A stretch of DNA of 64,000 nt. It comes from an uncultured Lachnospiraceae bacterium. GTDB lineage: Bacteria; Bacillota; Clostridia; Lachnospirales; Lachnospiraceae. The DNA lies in contig CAMWUL010000006.1 in the NCBI GenBank assembly GCA_947177445.1, positions 1-64,000 of the forward strand. Direction: 5' to 3'. The notes beneath the pieces were generated by a model. That model saw only the letters and a program-made list of their open reading frames with translations. It had not been told where the DNA came from and ran no database searches. Shown in pieces: positions 16,676 through 25,018 of this stretch; the stretch's first letter is position 1; each line of letters begins with the position of its first letter. Position numbers and translations under genes: made by a program.

Positions 16676-17995
16676 TTGAAAAAATTTTTTGCTGTTATAT
16701 TGTGCAAAATGCTTCATTTTATGGGGAAACTGACGGGAAGAGGAAGTTCTCTGCCGGGGAAGGCGGCGCTTGGAATCTGCAGGGATATTCTGGGCAGGAT
16801 AGAGCTGCCTGAGCGGATCATCGCCGTCACCGGCTCCAACGGAAAAACCTCGACGGTGGAAATGATTGCGGCTGTTCTGAAGGCCCGGGGAATAAAGGTG
16901 GTCTGGAACGAGGAGGGCGCAAACCAGATCGAGGGAATCGTTACGCTGGCCCTGTCCCATGCTTCCCTTGGCGGAAGGGTAAAGGGAGAGGTGCTTCTGA
17001 TGGAGGTAGATGAACGTTATGCCGCCGAAATATTCGAGTATCTTTGCCCTACCCAGCTGGTGGTGACAAATCTCTGCAGAGACCAGCTTACCCGCAACAG
17101 GCATCCGGAAAAGGTTTATGAGGATATTCTGTCTGCCGTCCACCCTCAGACCGAGCTGATATTAAATGCCGATGATCCTCTGTCCAGCTGTCTGGCAAGA
17201 GGACGGGGGAAGGTGAAGTGGTTTGGAGTGGAGAAATGCTCCGTATCCGCAGACCATCCCACAGGCGCTTACCACGACGGCGCATACTGTCCTGTGTGCA
17301 AGGGGCCCATGGAATATGATTATGTAAATTACAATCATATCGGCAGCTACCGCTGTCCCAGATGCGGACATGCAAGGCCCACACCGGATTACCTGGGGGC
17401 GGATGTGGATCTGGAGGCCGGATATTTGACTACCGGAAGCGGAGTCCGGATCCGGCTGAGCCTGCGCAGTATCTACCACGGCTATAATGTTCTGACGGCC
17501 TGGGCGGTCTGCTGCAACGCCGGAATTCCGGAGGAGGCTGCCGCATCGGTTCTGAGCTGCTATCGGCTGAAAAGCGGACGGGTACAGCCCTTTACTCTGG
17601 GCAGTCATCGGGGTATGCTGCTTACCAGTAAGCACGAAAACAGTATCGCATATGACACGAACCTGCGTTACATCGCTTCCTCGGAAAGGGATTGTGTGGT
17701 TCTGATTATCGTGGATGCCGTGAGTCGAAAATATTTTACCTGTGAGACCAGCTGGCTGTGGGACATTGATTTTGATCAGCTGAACCAGCTGCATGTGAAA
17801 AAGATTATTCTTTCCGGACGCTACTGCAAGGATCTGGCGGAATGCTTTTCCTTTACGGACCTGCACAACTGGTCCGTACAGCCGGATATCTGCAGGGCGG
17901 TGGCGGGAATCAGAACTCGGGGAAGCGAGGATGTATATGCGGTTACCTGCTTTTCGGACAGGGATAAGCTGCTGGCTCATGTGGAAAGGCATTGA
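16676..17995 (+). CDS. MurT-like Mur ligase (DUF1727), divergent
   Basis: A 439-residue Mur ligase family protein. It has P-loop TGSNGKTST, the NEEGAN motif, NADDP, the four-cysteine zinc ribbon inserted in MurT (CPVCKGPMEYDY and YRCPRCGHA) and a C-terminal DUF1727 domain with SWLWDIDF. Real MurT amidates D-glutamate of lipid II with GatD. Here the conserved AKNPAG motif reads SKHENS, and the ADGRD motif before the Trp-Asp box is replaced by a longer unrelated stretch (RKYFTCE). The chemistry may therefore have changed. The TTG start at 16676 has a perfect AGGAGGTG seven bases upstream. GatD follows after 58 bases. Confidence 0.8.
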   Translation: MKKFFAVILCKMLHFMGKLTGRGSSLPGKAALGICRDILGRIELPERIIAVTGSNGKTSTVEMIAAVLKARGIKVVWNEEGANQIEGIVTLALSHASLGGRVKGEVLLMEVDERYAAEIFEYLCPTQLVVTNLCRDQLTRNRHPEKVYEDILSAVHPQTELILNADDPLSSCLARGRGKVKWFGVEKCSVSADHPTGAYHDGAYCPVCKGPMEYDYVNYNHIGSYRCPRCGHARPTPDYLGADVDLEAGYLTTGSGVRIRLSLRSIYHGYNVLTAWAVCCNAGIPEEAAASVLSCYRLKSGRVQPFTLGSHRGMLLTSKHENSIAYDTNLRYIASSERDCVVLIIVDAVSRKYFTCETSWLWDIDFDQLNQLHVKKIILSGRYCKDLAECFSFTDLHNWSVQPDICRAVAGIRTRGSEDVYAVTCFSDRDKLLAHVERH

Positions 17996-18053
17996 CCGGC
18001 CATGTGTGCAGGAGGGTGAGAAACGCCTGATTATAAGCGTGTAAAGGGGCATA

Positions 18054-18809
18054 ATGATGGAAATACGAATCATACATTTTTATCCGGATCTGATGAATCT
18101 CTATGGAAGCCATGCAAATGTAAAGGTTTTGCGGCGATACCTGGAGAATATGGGCTGTACCGTAACGGTGCAAAGGCTTTCGCCCGGGGAGAAGGAGCCG
18201 CTTATTTCCGGGGAGGGAGAGCCGGATTTTGTTTTCATGGGAGCCGGAACAGAGAGAAGCGCCCGGGCGGCCATGGAAGATTTGGCCCGTTTTGACACCA
18301 GCCTGAAAAGCTGGGCCCGGGATGGAATCGCCATGCTTTTTGCAGGAACGGCCATGGAGCTTCTGGGGAGAGAAATCCGGGAGCCGGACGGCAGCGTCTA
18401 TCCGGGCATCGGACTGGCGGAATTTGTTACAGAACACCAGGAGAGGGGCATGACAGGAGATGTATATGGCTATACGGAGCTTTACCCTCAGGCCATGGTG
18501 GGATTTATGAATAAGAGCGGTTTAATCCGGGGGGTGGAGTCGCCTCTGCTCACCCGGCTTAAGCTGGGCTGGGGCAATGAAAGGGAGGGCGGTCCCGAGG
18601 GCTTTCATCAGGGGAATGTGTTTGCATCCGAGCTGACGGGCCCGATCCTGGTAAAAAATCCCAGGCTGTTGGAGACGGTGGCTGCGGCGGTCCTGACCCG
18701 GCGGGGTGTCAGGCTTCCGGATCCGCTTCCCCGGGACACCCTGGGCTGGGAGGCCTATGCCGTCACGGAGGAGCAGCTGAGGCTGCGAATCAGCGAAAAA
18801 GCGCCGTAG
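18054..18809 (+). CDS. GatD-like class I glutamine amidotransferase without catalytic Cys and His
   Basis: A 251-residue protein that aligns end to end with S. aureus GatD as I remember it (IIHFYPDLMNLYG at the start, LTGDV in the middle). The nucleophile elbow that should read ICGGYQFLG reads AGTAMELLG without gaps, so the catalytic Cys is Gly. The catalytic His in GTYLHGPIL is Thr (ASELTGPIL). Glutaminase activity should be absent. It could be a structural partner of the MurT-like protein, use free ammonia, or support a different reaction. The reading frame is intact and well preserved, so this is not a decaying gene. Confidence 0.8.
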   Translation: MMEIRIIHFYPDLMNLYGSHANVKVLRRYLENMGCTVTVQRLSPGEKEPLISGEGEPDFVFMGAGTERSARAAMEDLARFDTSLKSWARDGIAMLFAGTAMELLGREIREPDGSVYPGIGLAEFVTEHQERGMTGDVYGYTELYPQAMVGFMNKSGLIRGVESPLLTRLKLGWGNEREGGPEGFHQGNVFASELTGPILVKNPRLLETVAAAVLTRRGVRLPDPLPRDTLGWEAYAVTEEQLRLRISEKAP

Positions 18810-18943
18810 GAGCGTATTGCGAATGGCGCGGTATAAACCATAACAAGCGCAGAAACATGCGAAACTTTGAAATCTCTTACTATACAAAATCCCAAACCTG
18901 TGGTAAGCTGATATATAATGCATACAGGCGGGAGGATGAGGAC

Positions 18944-19945
18944 ATGGAAGAACTGAAGATGTCCAGAAAACATTTTTCAAAGCTGGGCGGAATGTTTATC
19001 ATTGGTACGATTGTGATCTATGCCATACAGTTGGGTGTGGGAGCAGTGGTTGGAATTTTGGTGCCGTACTGGTTGTATGACCCCAACATAAGTCTGCTGG
19101 TCAGTATGCTGCCCATGTATCTGGTGGGCATGCCCATATTGATTCTGTTGGTCAGGCGTCTGCCTGCGGAGACGGTGGAAAAGCATGATATGAGACCGGG
19201 GCAGTTTGTTGTGGCGCTGATTATGACTTTTGGGCTTATGTATGCCATGAATTTTCTGGGGACCATGGTGACCACCGTCATCGGCACCCTGAAGGGCAGC
19301 GAGGTACAGAATCTGGTGGCGGAAATTGCCACCTCCACCAATGTAGTGGTGGTATTTATTTTTATGGTAATCTGCGCGCCGATTATGGAAGAATATATTT
19401 TCCGGAAGCTGATCGTGGACCGGACCGTCCGATACGGCCAGGGCGTGGCAGTGCTGGTGTCGGGACTCATGTTCGGCTTGTTCCACGGAAACCTGAATCA
19501 GTTTATCTATGCCTTTGCCATGGGGACATTTTTGGCGTTTCTTTATGTGAAGACAGGGAAACTTAAGCTGACGATTGCCATTCACATGGCGGTCAACTTT
19601 ATGGGAGGCGTGGTTTCCTCCCAGCTGGTCAAGGCGATCAACCTGGATGAGTATATGGAGATTGTATCCCAGGGAATGGATATGGAGCGTCTGGTGCCCT
19701 ATATGATGGAACATCTGGCGGGCTGGATCGGCTATCTGCTGCTTTGTATCTTTGTTTTCGGAAGTATTATCGCCGCCGCCGTCCTGTTTATCGTTTTCCT
19801 GATTCAAAAGCGGTTTGCGCTGAAGCAGGGAACGGTAGTCATTCCTCAGGGAAAGAAATTCCGCACGATCTTTTTGAACCTGGGAATGATTATTTATTGT
19901 GTATTCTGGATCGGCGTGATCCTTGTACAGCTGCTTTTTGGTTAG
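18944..19945 (+). CDS. CPBP family intramembrane glutamic protease (CAAX protease, Abi)
   Basis: A 333-residue membrane protein with about eight hydrophobic helices. All three CPBP motifs are present: EEYIFRKLIVDRT (EExxxR), FGLFHGNLNQF (FxxxH) and HMAVNF (HxxxN), which build the intramembrane active site. Bacterial members cleave peptides or prenylated proteins and are often linked to bacteriocin immunity or processing, but no peptide gene was noticed nearby. The start at 18944 follows GGGAGG with an eight-base spacer; the longer reading frame from 18857 has no ribosome site. A TATAAT lies at 18914-18919 but has no convincing -35. Confidence 0.85.
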   Translation: MEELKMSRKHFSKLGGMFIIGTIVIYAIQLGVGAVVGILVPYWLYDPNISLLVSMLPMYLVGMPILILLVRRLPAETVEKHDMRPGQFVVALIMTFGLMYAMNFLGTMVTTVIGTLKGSEVQNLVAEIATSTNVVVVFIFMVICAPIMEEYIFRKLIVDRTVRYGQGVAVLVSGLMFGLFHGNLNQFIYAFAMGTFLAFLYVKTGKLKLTIAIHMAVNFMGGVVSSQLVKAINLDEYMEIVSQGMDMERLVPYMMEHLAGWIGYLLLCIFVFGSIIAAAVLFIVFLIQKRFALKQGTVVIPQGKKFRTIFLNLGMIIYCVFWIGVILVQLLFG

Positions 19946-20003
19946 GCTGTCACAGGTGAAGGCTGCATGGACGAAGGCTTCGGCCTGGTATTGAGGAATA
20001 AAA

Positions 20004-20738
20004 ATGTATACATTTGATAGCAGAGTCCGGTATAGCGAGACAGACAGCGGAGGGAAGCTGACAATGGCTTCCCTTATCAATTATTTTCAGGACTGCTCCA
20101 CCTTTCAGTCGGAGGAGCTGGGGGTTGGTGTGGAATATCTCAGGGAGAGACACCTGGTATGGGTATTGTCCGCATGGCAGATTGTGGTGGAAAGATATCC
20201 GTCACTGTGCGAAAAGGTTACCTCATGTACGCATCCCTATGACATGAAAGGTTTTTTGGGATACAGGAACTTTTGTCTTTTGGACGGAGAGGGCAGGTAC
20301 CTGGCCAGGGCAAATTCTCTGTGGAGTCTTTTGGATACCGAATCGGGAAAGCCCAGGGCGGTGCCGGAATATATGACAGAAAAGTATCGTCTGGAGCCCC
20401 GGCTTGACATGGAGTATGCGCCCAGAAAGATCAGTATTCCGAAAAACGGCACAAGCCGGGAAGCCGTGCGGATCCGTCCCCACCATCTGGATATGAATCG
20501 TCATGTGAATAATCAGCAGTTTATTGATATTGCCATGGACTATCTGCCCGAGGGGTTTGTAATCGGCCAGGTGCGGGCAGAATATAAAAAGCAGGCATTC
20601 CTGGATGATGTGCTGACCCCGTATGTGGCGGCAGACGGGGAAAGGGTTATCGTGGCTCTGACGGACGGAGAGGGAGGAACCTACGCCGCGGCGGAATTTG
20701 CCAGGATGGAGGGGGATAAAAATGATACGACTGGGTGA
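20004..20738 (+). CDS. Acyl-ACP thioesterase (FatA/FatB-like)
   Basis: A 244-residue double-hotdog thioesterase that releases fatty acids from acyl carrier protein. The second hotdog carries the FatA/B-type catalytic segment DMNRHVNNQQFIDI with Asn and His. The first hotdog begins YSETDSGGKLTMASLINYFQDC. Length and order fit bacterial acyl-ACP thioesterases. GAGG lies upstream of the ATG. The gene overlaps the start of cvfB by 17 bases, so the two share a message. Confidence 0.85.
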   Translation: MYTFDSRVRYSETDSGGKLTMASLINYFQDCSTFQSEELGVGVEYLRERHLVWVLSAWQIVVERYPSLCEKVTSCTHPYDMKGFLGYRNFCLLDGEGRYLARANSLWSLLDTESGKPRAVPEYMTEKYRLEPRLDMEYAPRKISIPKNGTSREAVRIRPHHLDMNRHVNNQQFIDIAMDYLPEGFVIGQVRAEYKKQAFLDDVLTPYVAADGERVIVALTDGEGGTYAAAEFARMEGDKNDTTG

Positions 20739-21561
20739 AAGACAGGAGCTTGTCATTATAAAGACCGTGGATTTTGGCGTGTACCTGGCCGTTCCCGGGG
20801 AGGAGGACGAAGAGCGGGTGCTGCTCCCGATAAAGCAGGTGCCGGCCGGAAGCGTTCCGGGAGACAGGCTGGAGGTCTTTATCTACCGGGATTCCCAGGA
20901 TCGGATGATCGCCACGGTCAGAGAGCCGAAGCTGGTGATGGGGCAGGCAGCTCTGCTGACGGTGGCCCAGATGGGAAAATACGGCGCCTTTCTGGACTGG
21001 GGGCTGGAAAAGGATCTGCTGCTTCCCTTCCGGGAGCAGAGGGGAAGCGTCCGGCAGGGAGATCAGGTACTCGTGTCCCTGTACATTGACAAGAGCAGGA
21101 GGCTTTGTGCCACCATGAACGTTTACCGGAGCCTTCGGACGGACAGTCCTTATAAGCCCGGTGACAGAGTGGCGGGAAGGGTCTATGAGACCAGCGACAA
21201 TTTCGGAGCCTTTGTGGCGGTGGATAACCAATATTCCGCCCTGATTCCCAAAAGGGAGCTGTACGGGGAAGCGGAGCCGGGAACGGATGTGGAAGCCCGG
21301 GTCGTACAGGTTTTGGAGGACGGCAGACTGACCCTGAGTATCCGGGATAAGGCCTATTTGCAGATGGATAAGGATGCGGAGAAGCTGCTGGAGCTTTTGG
21401 ACAGCTACGAGGGAGCGCTTCCGTTTACCGACAAGGCGGATCCGGAGGTGATCCGGTATGAGACCGGCATGAGCAAAAACGAGTTTAAAAGGGCGGTGGG
21501 AAGACTTCTCAAACAGGGCCGGATCGAGATCACTCCAAAGGCCATCCGAAGGAAGGGATGA
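20722..21561 (+). CDS. cvfB: CvfB-like S1 domain RNA-binding protein
   Basis: A 279-residue protein made of S1-type OB folds followed by a winged helix, as in CvfB/YitL. Recognisable parts are AQMGKYGAFLDWGLEKDLLLPFREQ (an S1 repeat), VYETSDNFGAFVAVDNQYSALIP (another) and a C-terminal SKNEFKRAVGRLLKQGRIEIT winged helix. CvfB influences virulence gene expression through RNA in S. aureus. The ATG at 20722 follows GGAGGGGG with a six-base spacer and lies inside the thioesterase gene. Confidence 0.85.
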   Translation: MIRLGERQELVIIKTVDFGVYLAVPGEEDEERVLLPIKQVPAGSVPGDRLEVFIYRDSQDRMIATVREPKLVMGQAALLTVAQMGKYGAFLDWGLEKDLLLPFREQRGSVRQGDQVLVSLYIDKSRRLCATMNVYRSLRTDSPYKPGDRVAGRVYETSDNFGAFVAVDNQYSALIPKRELYGEAEPGTDVEARVVQVLEDGRLTLSIRDKAYLQMDKDAEKLLELLDSYEGALPFTDKADPEVIRYETGMSKNEFKRAVGRLLKQGRIEITPKAIRRKG

Positions 21562-21672
21562 TAATTTTGGAAATATGCATGTGGAACTGGAAATGTATTG
21601 ATTTATGTGGTAAACTAAGCTTATGATTTTGAAGGCGGCCTTTTAAAGGGGCGCCGGCAGGGAGGTATGGAT

Positions 21673-21864
21673 ATGGATATCGCAGGTGTTTCCGCGGCAA
21701 TGGCACAGGGCAGACTGCAGTCTCAGGTGGGGATGGCAGTACTGGACAAAGCGATGGACACAAATGAAGCGCTGGGCGCCGGATTGATACAGATGATCGA
21801 TTCTGCGGCAATGGAGCAGAGTGTGAACCCTAATATCGGTGCTAATTTTGACATGCGCGTATAG
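21673..21864 (+). CDS. YjfB-like putative motility protein
   Basis: A 63-residue protein beginning MDIAGVSAAMAQGRLQSQVGMAVLDKAMD, which matches the YjfB family of small proteins. These are associated with motility regulons but lack a defined function. The second ATG (21673) is preferred to 21667 because GGAGG then sits seven bases upstream. It stands alone with its own terminator. The flagellar rod genes at 55.8-58 kb make a motility link plausible. Confidence 0.75.
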   Translation: MDIAGVSAAMAQGRLQSQVGMAVLDKAMDTNEALGAGLIQMIDSAAMEQSVNPNIGANFDMRV

Positions 21865-21880
21865 TTTGGGAAGGACTCGA

Positions 21881-21915
21881 AAGCTGCCTGGCGAATAGCC
21901 CCAAGGCGGCTTTTT
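21881..21915 (+). terminator. Intrinsic terminator after the YjfB-like gene
   Basis: AAGCTGCCT (21881-21889) pairs with AGGCGGCTT (21904-21912) with one G-U pair, and a T-run follows to 21915. It begins 16 bases after the stop codon. Confidence 0.75.
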
Positions 21916-21933
21916 GCCATTTTACGTGCAGTC

Positions 21934-21972
21934 TGCGAATGGCGCCAAAATGAGCGCTTTTTGCTCATTTTG
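21934..21972. repeat. Intergenic palindrome with a 12-base repeat
   Basis: CAAAATGAGC (21946-21955) and GCTCATTTTG (21963-21972) form a perfect ten-base stem. It is preceded by TGCGAATGGCGC (21934-21945), which recurs at 18818-18829 after the GatD-like gene. It leads directly into the 40-base repeat at 21976. Together these may form one compound repeat unit. Confidence 0.55.
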
Positions 21973-21975
21973 TGT

Positions 21976-22015
21976 GCATCATGTTGCTTTGAACGGCGAA
22001 GCCGTGAAAAGTAAC
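21976..22015. repeat. Dispersed 40-base repeat, copy 2
   Basis: Identical over 40 bases to 13-52 in the same orientation. It lies in the 289-base gap between the YjfB-like gene and the PucR-type regulator. Confidence 0.8.
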
Positions 22016-22046
22016 ACCATGGCAGAACCGTTACGTCATTTTCCAT

Positions 22047-22075
22047 AAAAAATGCTTGCTTTTTTGCATTTTTTT
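22047..22075 (+). terminator. AT-rich hairpin with T-tract
   Basis: AAAAAATGC (22047-22055) pairs with GCATTTTTT (22066-22074). Only two G-C pairs support the stem, so it is a weak terminator candidate. It lies upstream of a promoter-like sequence and would insulate the regulator from earlier transcription. Confidence 0.4.
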
Positions 22076-22083
22076 CTGTACAT

Positions 22084-22112
22084 TTGTAATGTGTGGTTTC
22101 TATTTGTGATAT
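22084..22112 (+). promoter_or_regulatory. Possible promoter of the PucR-type regulator and ftsEX group
   Basis: TTGTAA (22084-22089) and TGATAT (22107-22112) are 17 bases apart, and the start codon is at 22154. Match to consensus is moderate. Confidence 0.35.
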
Positions 22113-22153
22113 GGAAGTTCAGAAAAATCATCATAACAGAGGAGCGGGGCTAT

Positions 22154-23239
22154 ATGATATCAAATCAGGTTTTGCAGAATACCATCGATGGAATGAAGAG
22201 TATTGCACGGGTTGAACTATGCGTTATGGATGTGGACGGAAAAGAGGTGGCCTTTACCACGGATATGAGCAGCAGTTCCAGGGCAGCAATGGATTTCGCT
22301 GCCTCGCCTGCAGATTCCCAGGAGATACAGGGATACCAGTTTTTCAAAATTTTTGATGAGCAGCAGCTGGAATACGTGCTGGTAGCCGGCGGCGCCGGCG
22401 AGGATGTGTATATGATCGGCAAAATGGCGGCATTCCAGATCCAGAACCTGCTGGTGGCCTACAAGGAACGCTTTGACAAGGATAATTTCATCAAGAATCT
22501 GCTGCTGGATAACCTGCTTTTGGTAGATATTTACAGCCGCTCCAAAAAGCTTCATATCCAGACGGATGTGCCGCGGGTGGTGATGATTGTTGAGTCGGGA
22601 AACGGGCGGGATAATAATGCCCTGGAGCTTGCCAGAACGCATCTTGGAGCCAACAGTAAGGATTTTATTACGGCAGTTGACGAAAACAATGTGATCGTTG
22701 TGAAGGAGCTGTCCGACGGGGATGCCTATAAAGAGGTGGATAAGGCGGCCAGGTCTCTGGAGACCTGTCTTCAGAAGGAAGGAATTGAGGCCGTGCGGAT
22801 TGCATACGGAACTGTGGTACAGGAGATCAAGGAGGTAAGCCGTTCCTATAAGGAAGCCAAGATGGCGCTGGACGTGGGGAAGATCTTTTTTGACGAGAGG
22901 GAGGTCATTGCCTACAGCGAGTTGGGGATTGGCCGTTTGATTTATCAGCTGCCCATACCGCTCTGCCGGATGTTTATCCGGGAAATTTTCGGGGGAAAGA
23001 GTCCCGATGAGTTTGACGAAGAGACGCTGACCACTATTTATAAGTTTTTCGAGAACAGTCTGAATGTGTCGGAAACCTCCAGGCAGCTGTTCATACATAG
23101 AAATACCCTGGTGTACCGCCTTGACAAGCTGCAGAAAAGCACAGGGCTGGATCTGCGGATTTTTGAGGATGCCATCACATTTAAGATTGCACTGATGGTG
23201 GTCAAATACATGAAGTATATGGAAAGTACGGATTTTTAA
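22154..23239 (+). CDS. PucR/CdaR-type transcriptional regulator
   Basis: A 361-residue regulator with an N-terminal sensor region, a middle GGDEF-like (CdaR) domain and a C-terminal PucR-type helix-turn-helix (NVSETSRQLFIHRNTLVYRLDKLQKSTG). Family members respond to sugar acids, purines or other small molecules. The ATG at 22154 follows GAGGAGCGGGG; the longer frame from 22052 would add a hydrophobic stretch that is really untranslated leader. It is followed 43 bases later by ftsE, so it may be cotranscribed with the cell-wall genes, an arrangement whose regulatory logic is unclear. Confidence 0.8.
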   Translation: MISNQVLQNTIDGMKSIARVELCVMDVDGKEVAFTTDMSSSSRAAMDFAASPADSQEIQGYQFFKIFDEQQLEYVLVAGGAGEDVYMIGKMAAFQIQNLLVAYKERFDKDNFIKNLLLDNLLLVDIYSRSKKLHIQTDVPRVVMIVESGNGRDNNALELARTHLGANSKDFITAVDENNVIVVKELSDGDAYKEVDKAARSLETCLQKEGIEAVRIAYGTVVQEIKEVSRSYKEAKMALDVGKIFFDEREVIAYSELGIGRLIYQLPIPLCRMFIREIFGGKSPDEFDEETLTTIYKFFENSLNVSETSRQLFIHRNTLVYRLDKLQKSTGLDLRIFEDAITFKIALMVVKYMKYMESTDF

Positions 23240-23282
23240 ATTGTGAGATACGGTCCGCCGGTGCGGAACGGGAGGAATTTGA

Positions 23283-24026
23283 ATGGGAAAGAAGGAACTG
23301 CTGAGAAAGAGGCGGGAGAAGCTGATAGAGGAAAAAGGCGTTATCTATCTGGATAATGTGAGAAAGGTATATTCCACCGGTTCTCCGGCGCTCAACGGCA
23401 TCACCCTGGGTATTGGAAAAGGAGAATTTGTTTTTATCGTAGGGGACAGCGGCTCCGGAAAATCCACCCTGATCAAGCTTTTGCTGAGAGAGCTTACGGC
23501 CACCAGCGGAGAGGTTTATGTCATGGGAAGTGACCTGGCAAAGCTGAAGCACAGGCAGGTGCCGCGGTTTCGGCGTAATCTGGGGGTAGTCTTTCAGGAC
23601 TTCCGCCTGCTGAACGACAGAAATGTATATGAGAACGTGGCGTTTGCCCAGCGGATCGTGGAGACTCCCGCCATGGAGATCAGGAGGAATGTCCCTGCCA
23701 TATTGGCCACCGTGGGACTGGCGGGAAAGTACAAGGCAAAGACGAAGGAGCTGTCGGGAGGAGAGCAGCAGAGGGTGGCGCTGGCCAGGGCTCTTGTGAA
23801 TAAACCTTCCATTTTGCTGGCAGATGAGCCCACCGGAAATCTGGATCCCAAAAATTCCTGGGAGATCATGGGACTTTTGGAGGAGATCAATGAGAGCGGC
23901 ACCACTGTGGTGGTGGTAACCCATAACCGGGAGATCGTCAACGCCATGCACAAGCGTGTGATCACCATGCGCAAGGGTGTGATCGTCAGCGACGAGGAGG
24001 GAGGCGAATACATCGATGAAGATTAG
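23283..24026 (+). CDS. ftsE: Cell division ATP-binding protein FtsE
   Basis: A 247-residue ABC ATPase. It has Walker A GDSGSGKST, signature LSGGEQQRVALARAL and Walker B SILLADEPTGNLDP. FtsE pairs with FtsX to control peptidoglycan hydrolases at the membrane. It has an N-terminal basic extension of about 17 residues before the usual start of the domain. The end overlaps ftsX by 11 bases, and an M23 hydrolase follows, which is the classical FtsEX-hydrolase arrangement. Confidence 0.95.
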   Translation: MGKKELLRKRREKLIEEKGVIYLDNVRKVYSTGSPALNGITLGIGKGEFVFIVGDSGSGKSTLIKLLLRELTATSGEVYVMGSDLAKLKHRQVPRFRRNLGVVFQDFRLLNDRNVYENVAFAQRIVETPAMEIRRNVPAILATVGLAGKYKAKTKELSGGEQQRVALARALVNKPSILLADEPTGNLDPKNSWEIMGLLEEINESGTTVVVVTHNREIVNAMHKRVITMRKGVIVSDEEGGEYIDED

Positions 24027-24963
24027 CACTTTGTTTTACACCATCAGACAGGGCTTCGCCAATATTTTCCGGAACAAATGGTATTCGCTGATATCCATCG
24101 CCACGATCTCCGTGTGTCTATTTCTGTTTGGACTGTTTTATGCCATTGTGACAAATTTTCAGAGCATGGTAATGAAGGCCGAGGAGGGCGTATCCGTCAC
24201 GGTGTTTTTTCACAGTGAGGAGGGACCTATAGGAGATCTTTGCGCCAGCCATACGGAGGGTCAGGTCCCTACGGACGAGCGGATTGAGGAGATCGGTCAG
24301 ATGATTGCCGCCAGAGTAGAGGTATCCGAGGTCAGGTTTATTTCGGACGACAAGCTCTGGGATGATTTTGCCTCAAACTATTATGGCGAATATTATGCGG
24401 CGGGCTTCCCGGAGAATCCTCTGGCCGGTGATAATATCTACGAGGTGTATCTGAATGACGTTTCCATGCAGGGTGCTCTGGTAAACTGGCTGAATTCCAT
24501 TCCGGAGGTACGCCAGGTGAACCATTCGGAGCTTACGGCGGACACCCTCAGCGGGGTCAATCTGCTGATCGCCTATGTATCTCTGGGCATTATTATTGTT
24601 TTGCTGGCGGTCAGCGTCTTTCTGATCGGCAATACCATTGCCGTGGGCATTTCCGTCCGGTCTGCGGAGATTAATATCATGAAATATATCGGGGCCACGG
24701 ATTTCTTTGTCAGAGCGCCCTTTGTGCTGGAGGGAATGCTGATCGGGCTTCTGGGGGCGGCGGTTCCTCTGACGCTGCTCTATAGTCTGTATAATCAGGC
24801 GCTGGCATATATTGGTGAGAGGTTCGAGGTGCTGAGCAGCTTTATGAACTTTCTGTCTGTGGATGAGTTATTCGGCGTGCTGGCGCCGGCGTCGCTGCTG
24901 CTGGGTGTGGGGATCGGTTTCCTGGGCAGTATCACCACGGTAAGAAAACATCTGCATGTGTAG
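24016..24963 (+). CDS. ftsX: Cell division protein FtsX
   Basis: A 315-residue membrane protein with one N-terminal helix, an extracellular domain of roughly 140 residues (from about residue 48) and three C-terminal helices, the standard FtsX topology. The characteristic segment RSAEINIMKYIGATDFFVRAPFVLEGMLIGLLGA is present. The extracellular loop is the usual docking site for a peptidoglycan hydrolase, here probably the M23 protein encoded next. The start overlaps the 3' end of ftsE. Confidence 0.95.
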   Translation: MKISTLFYTIRQGFANIFRNKWYSLISIATISVCLFLFGLFYAIVTNFQSMVMKAEEGVSVTVFFHSEEGPIGDLCASHTEGQVPTDERIEEIGQMIAARVEVSEVRFISDDKLWDDFASNYYGEYYAAGFPENPLAGDNIYEVYLNDVSMQGALVNWLNSIPEVRQVNHSELTADTLSGVNLLIAYVSLGIIIVLLAVSVFLIGNTIAVGISVRSAEINIMKYIGATDFFVRAPFVLEGMLIGLLGAAVPLTLLYSLYNQALAYIGERFEVLSSFMNFLSVDELFGVLAPASLLLGVGIGFLGSITTVRKHLHV

Positions 24964-25018
24964 GACAGCTGGTCCGCAGGCCTGTGGTCCGGCGGGCGGC
25001 CATAATGGTAGGAGTTTT

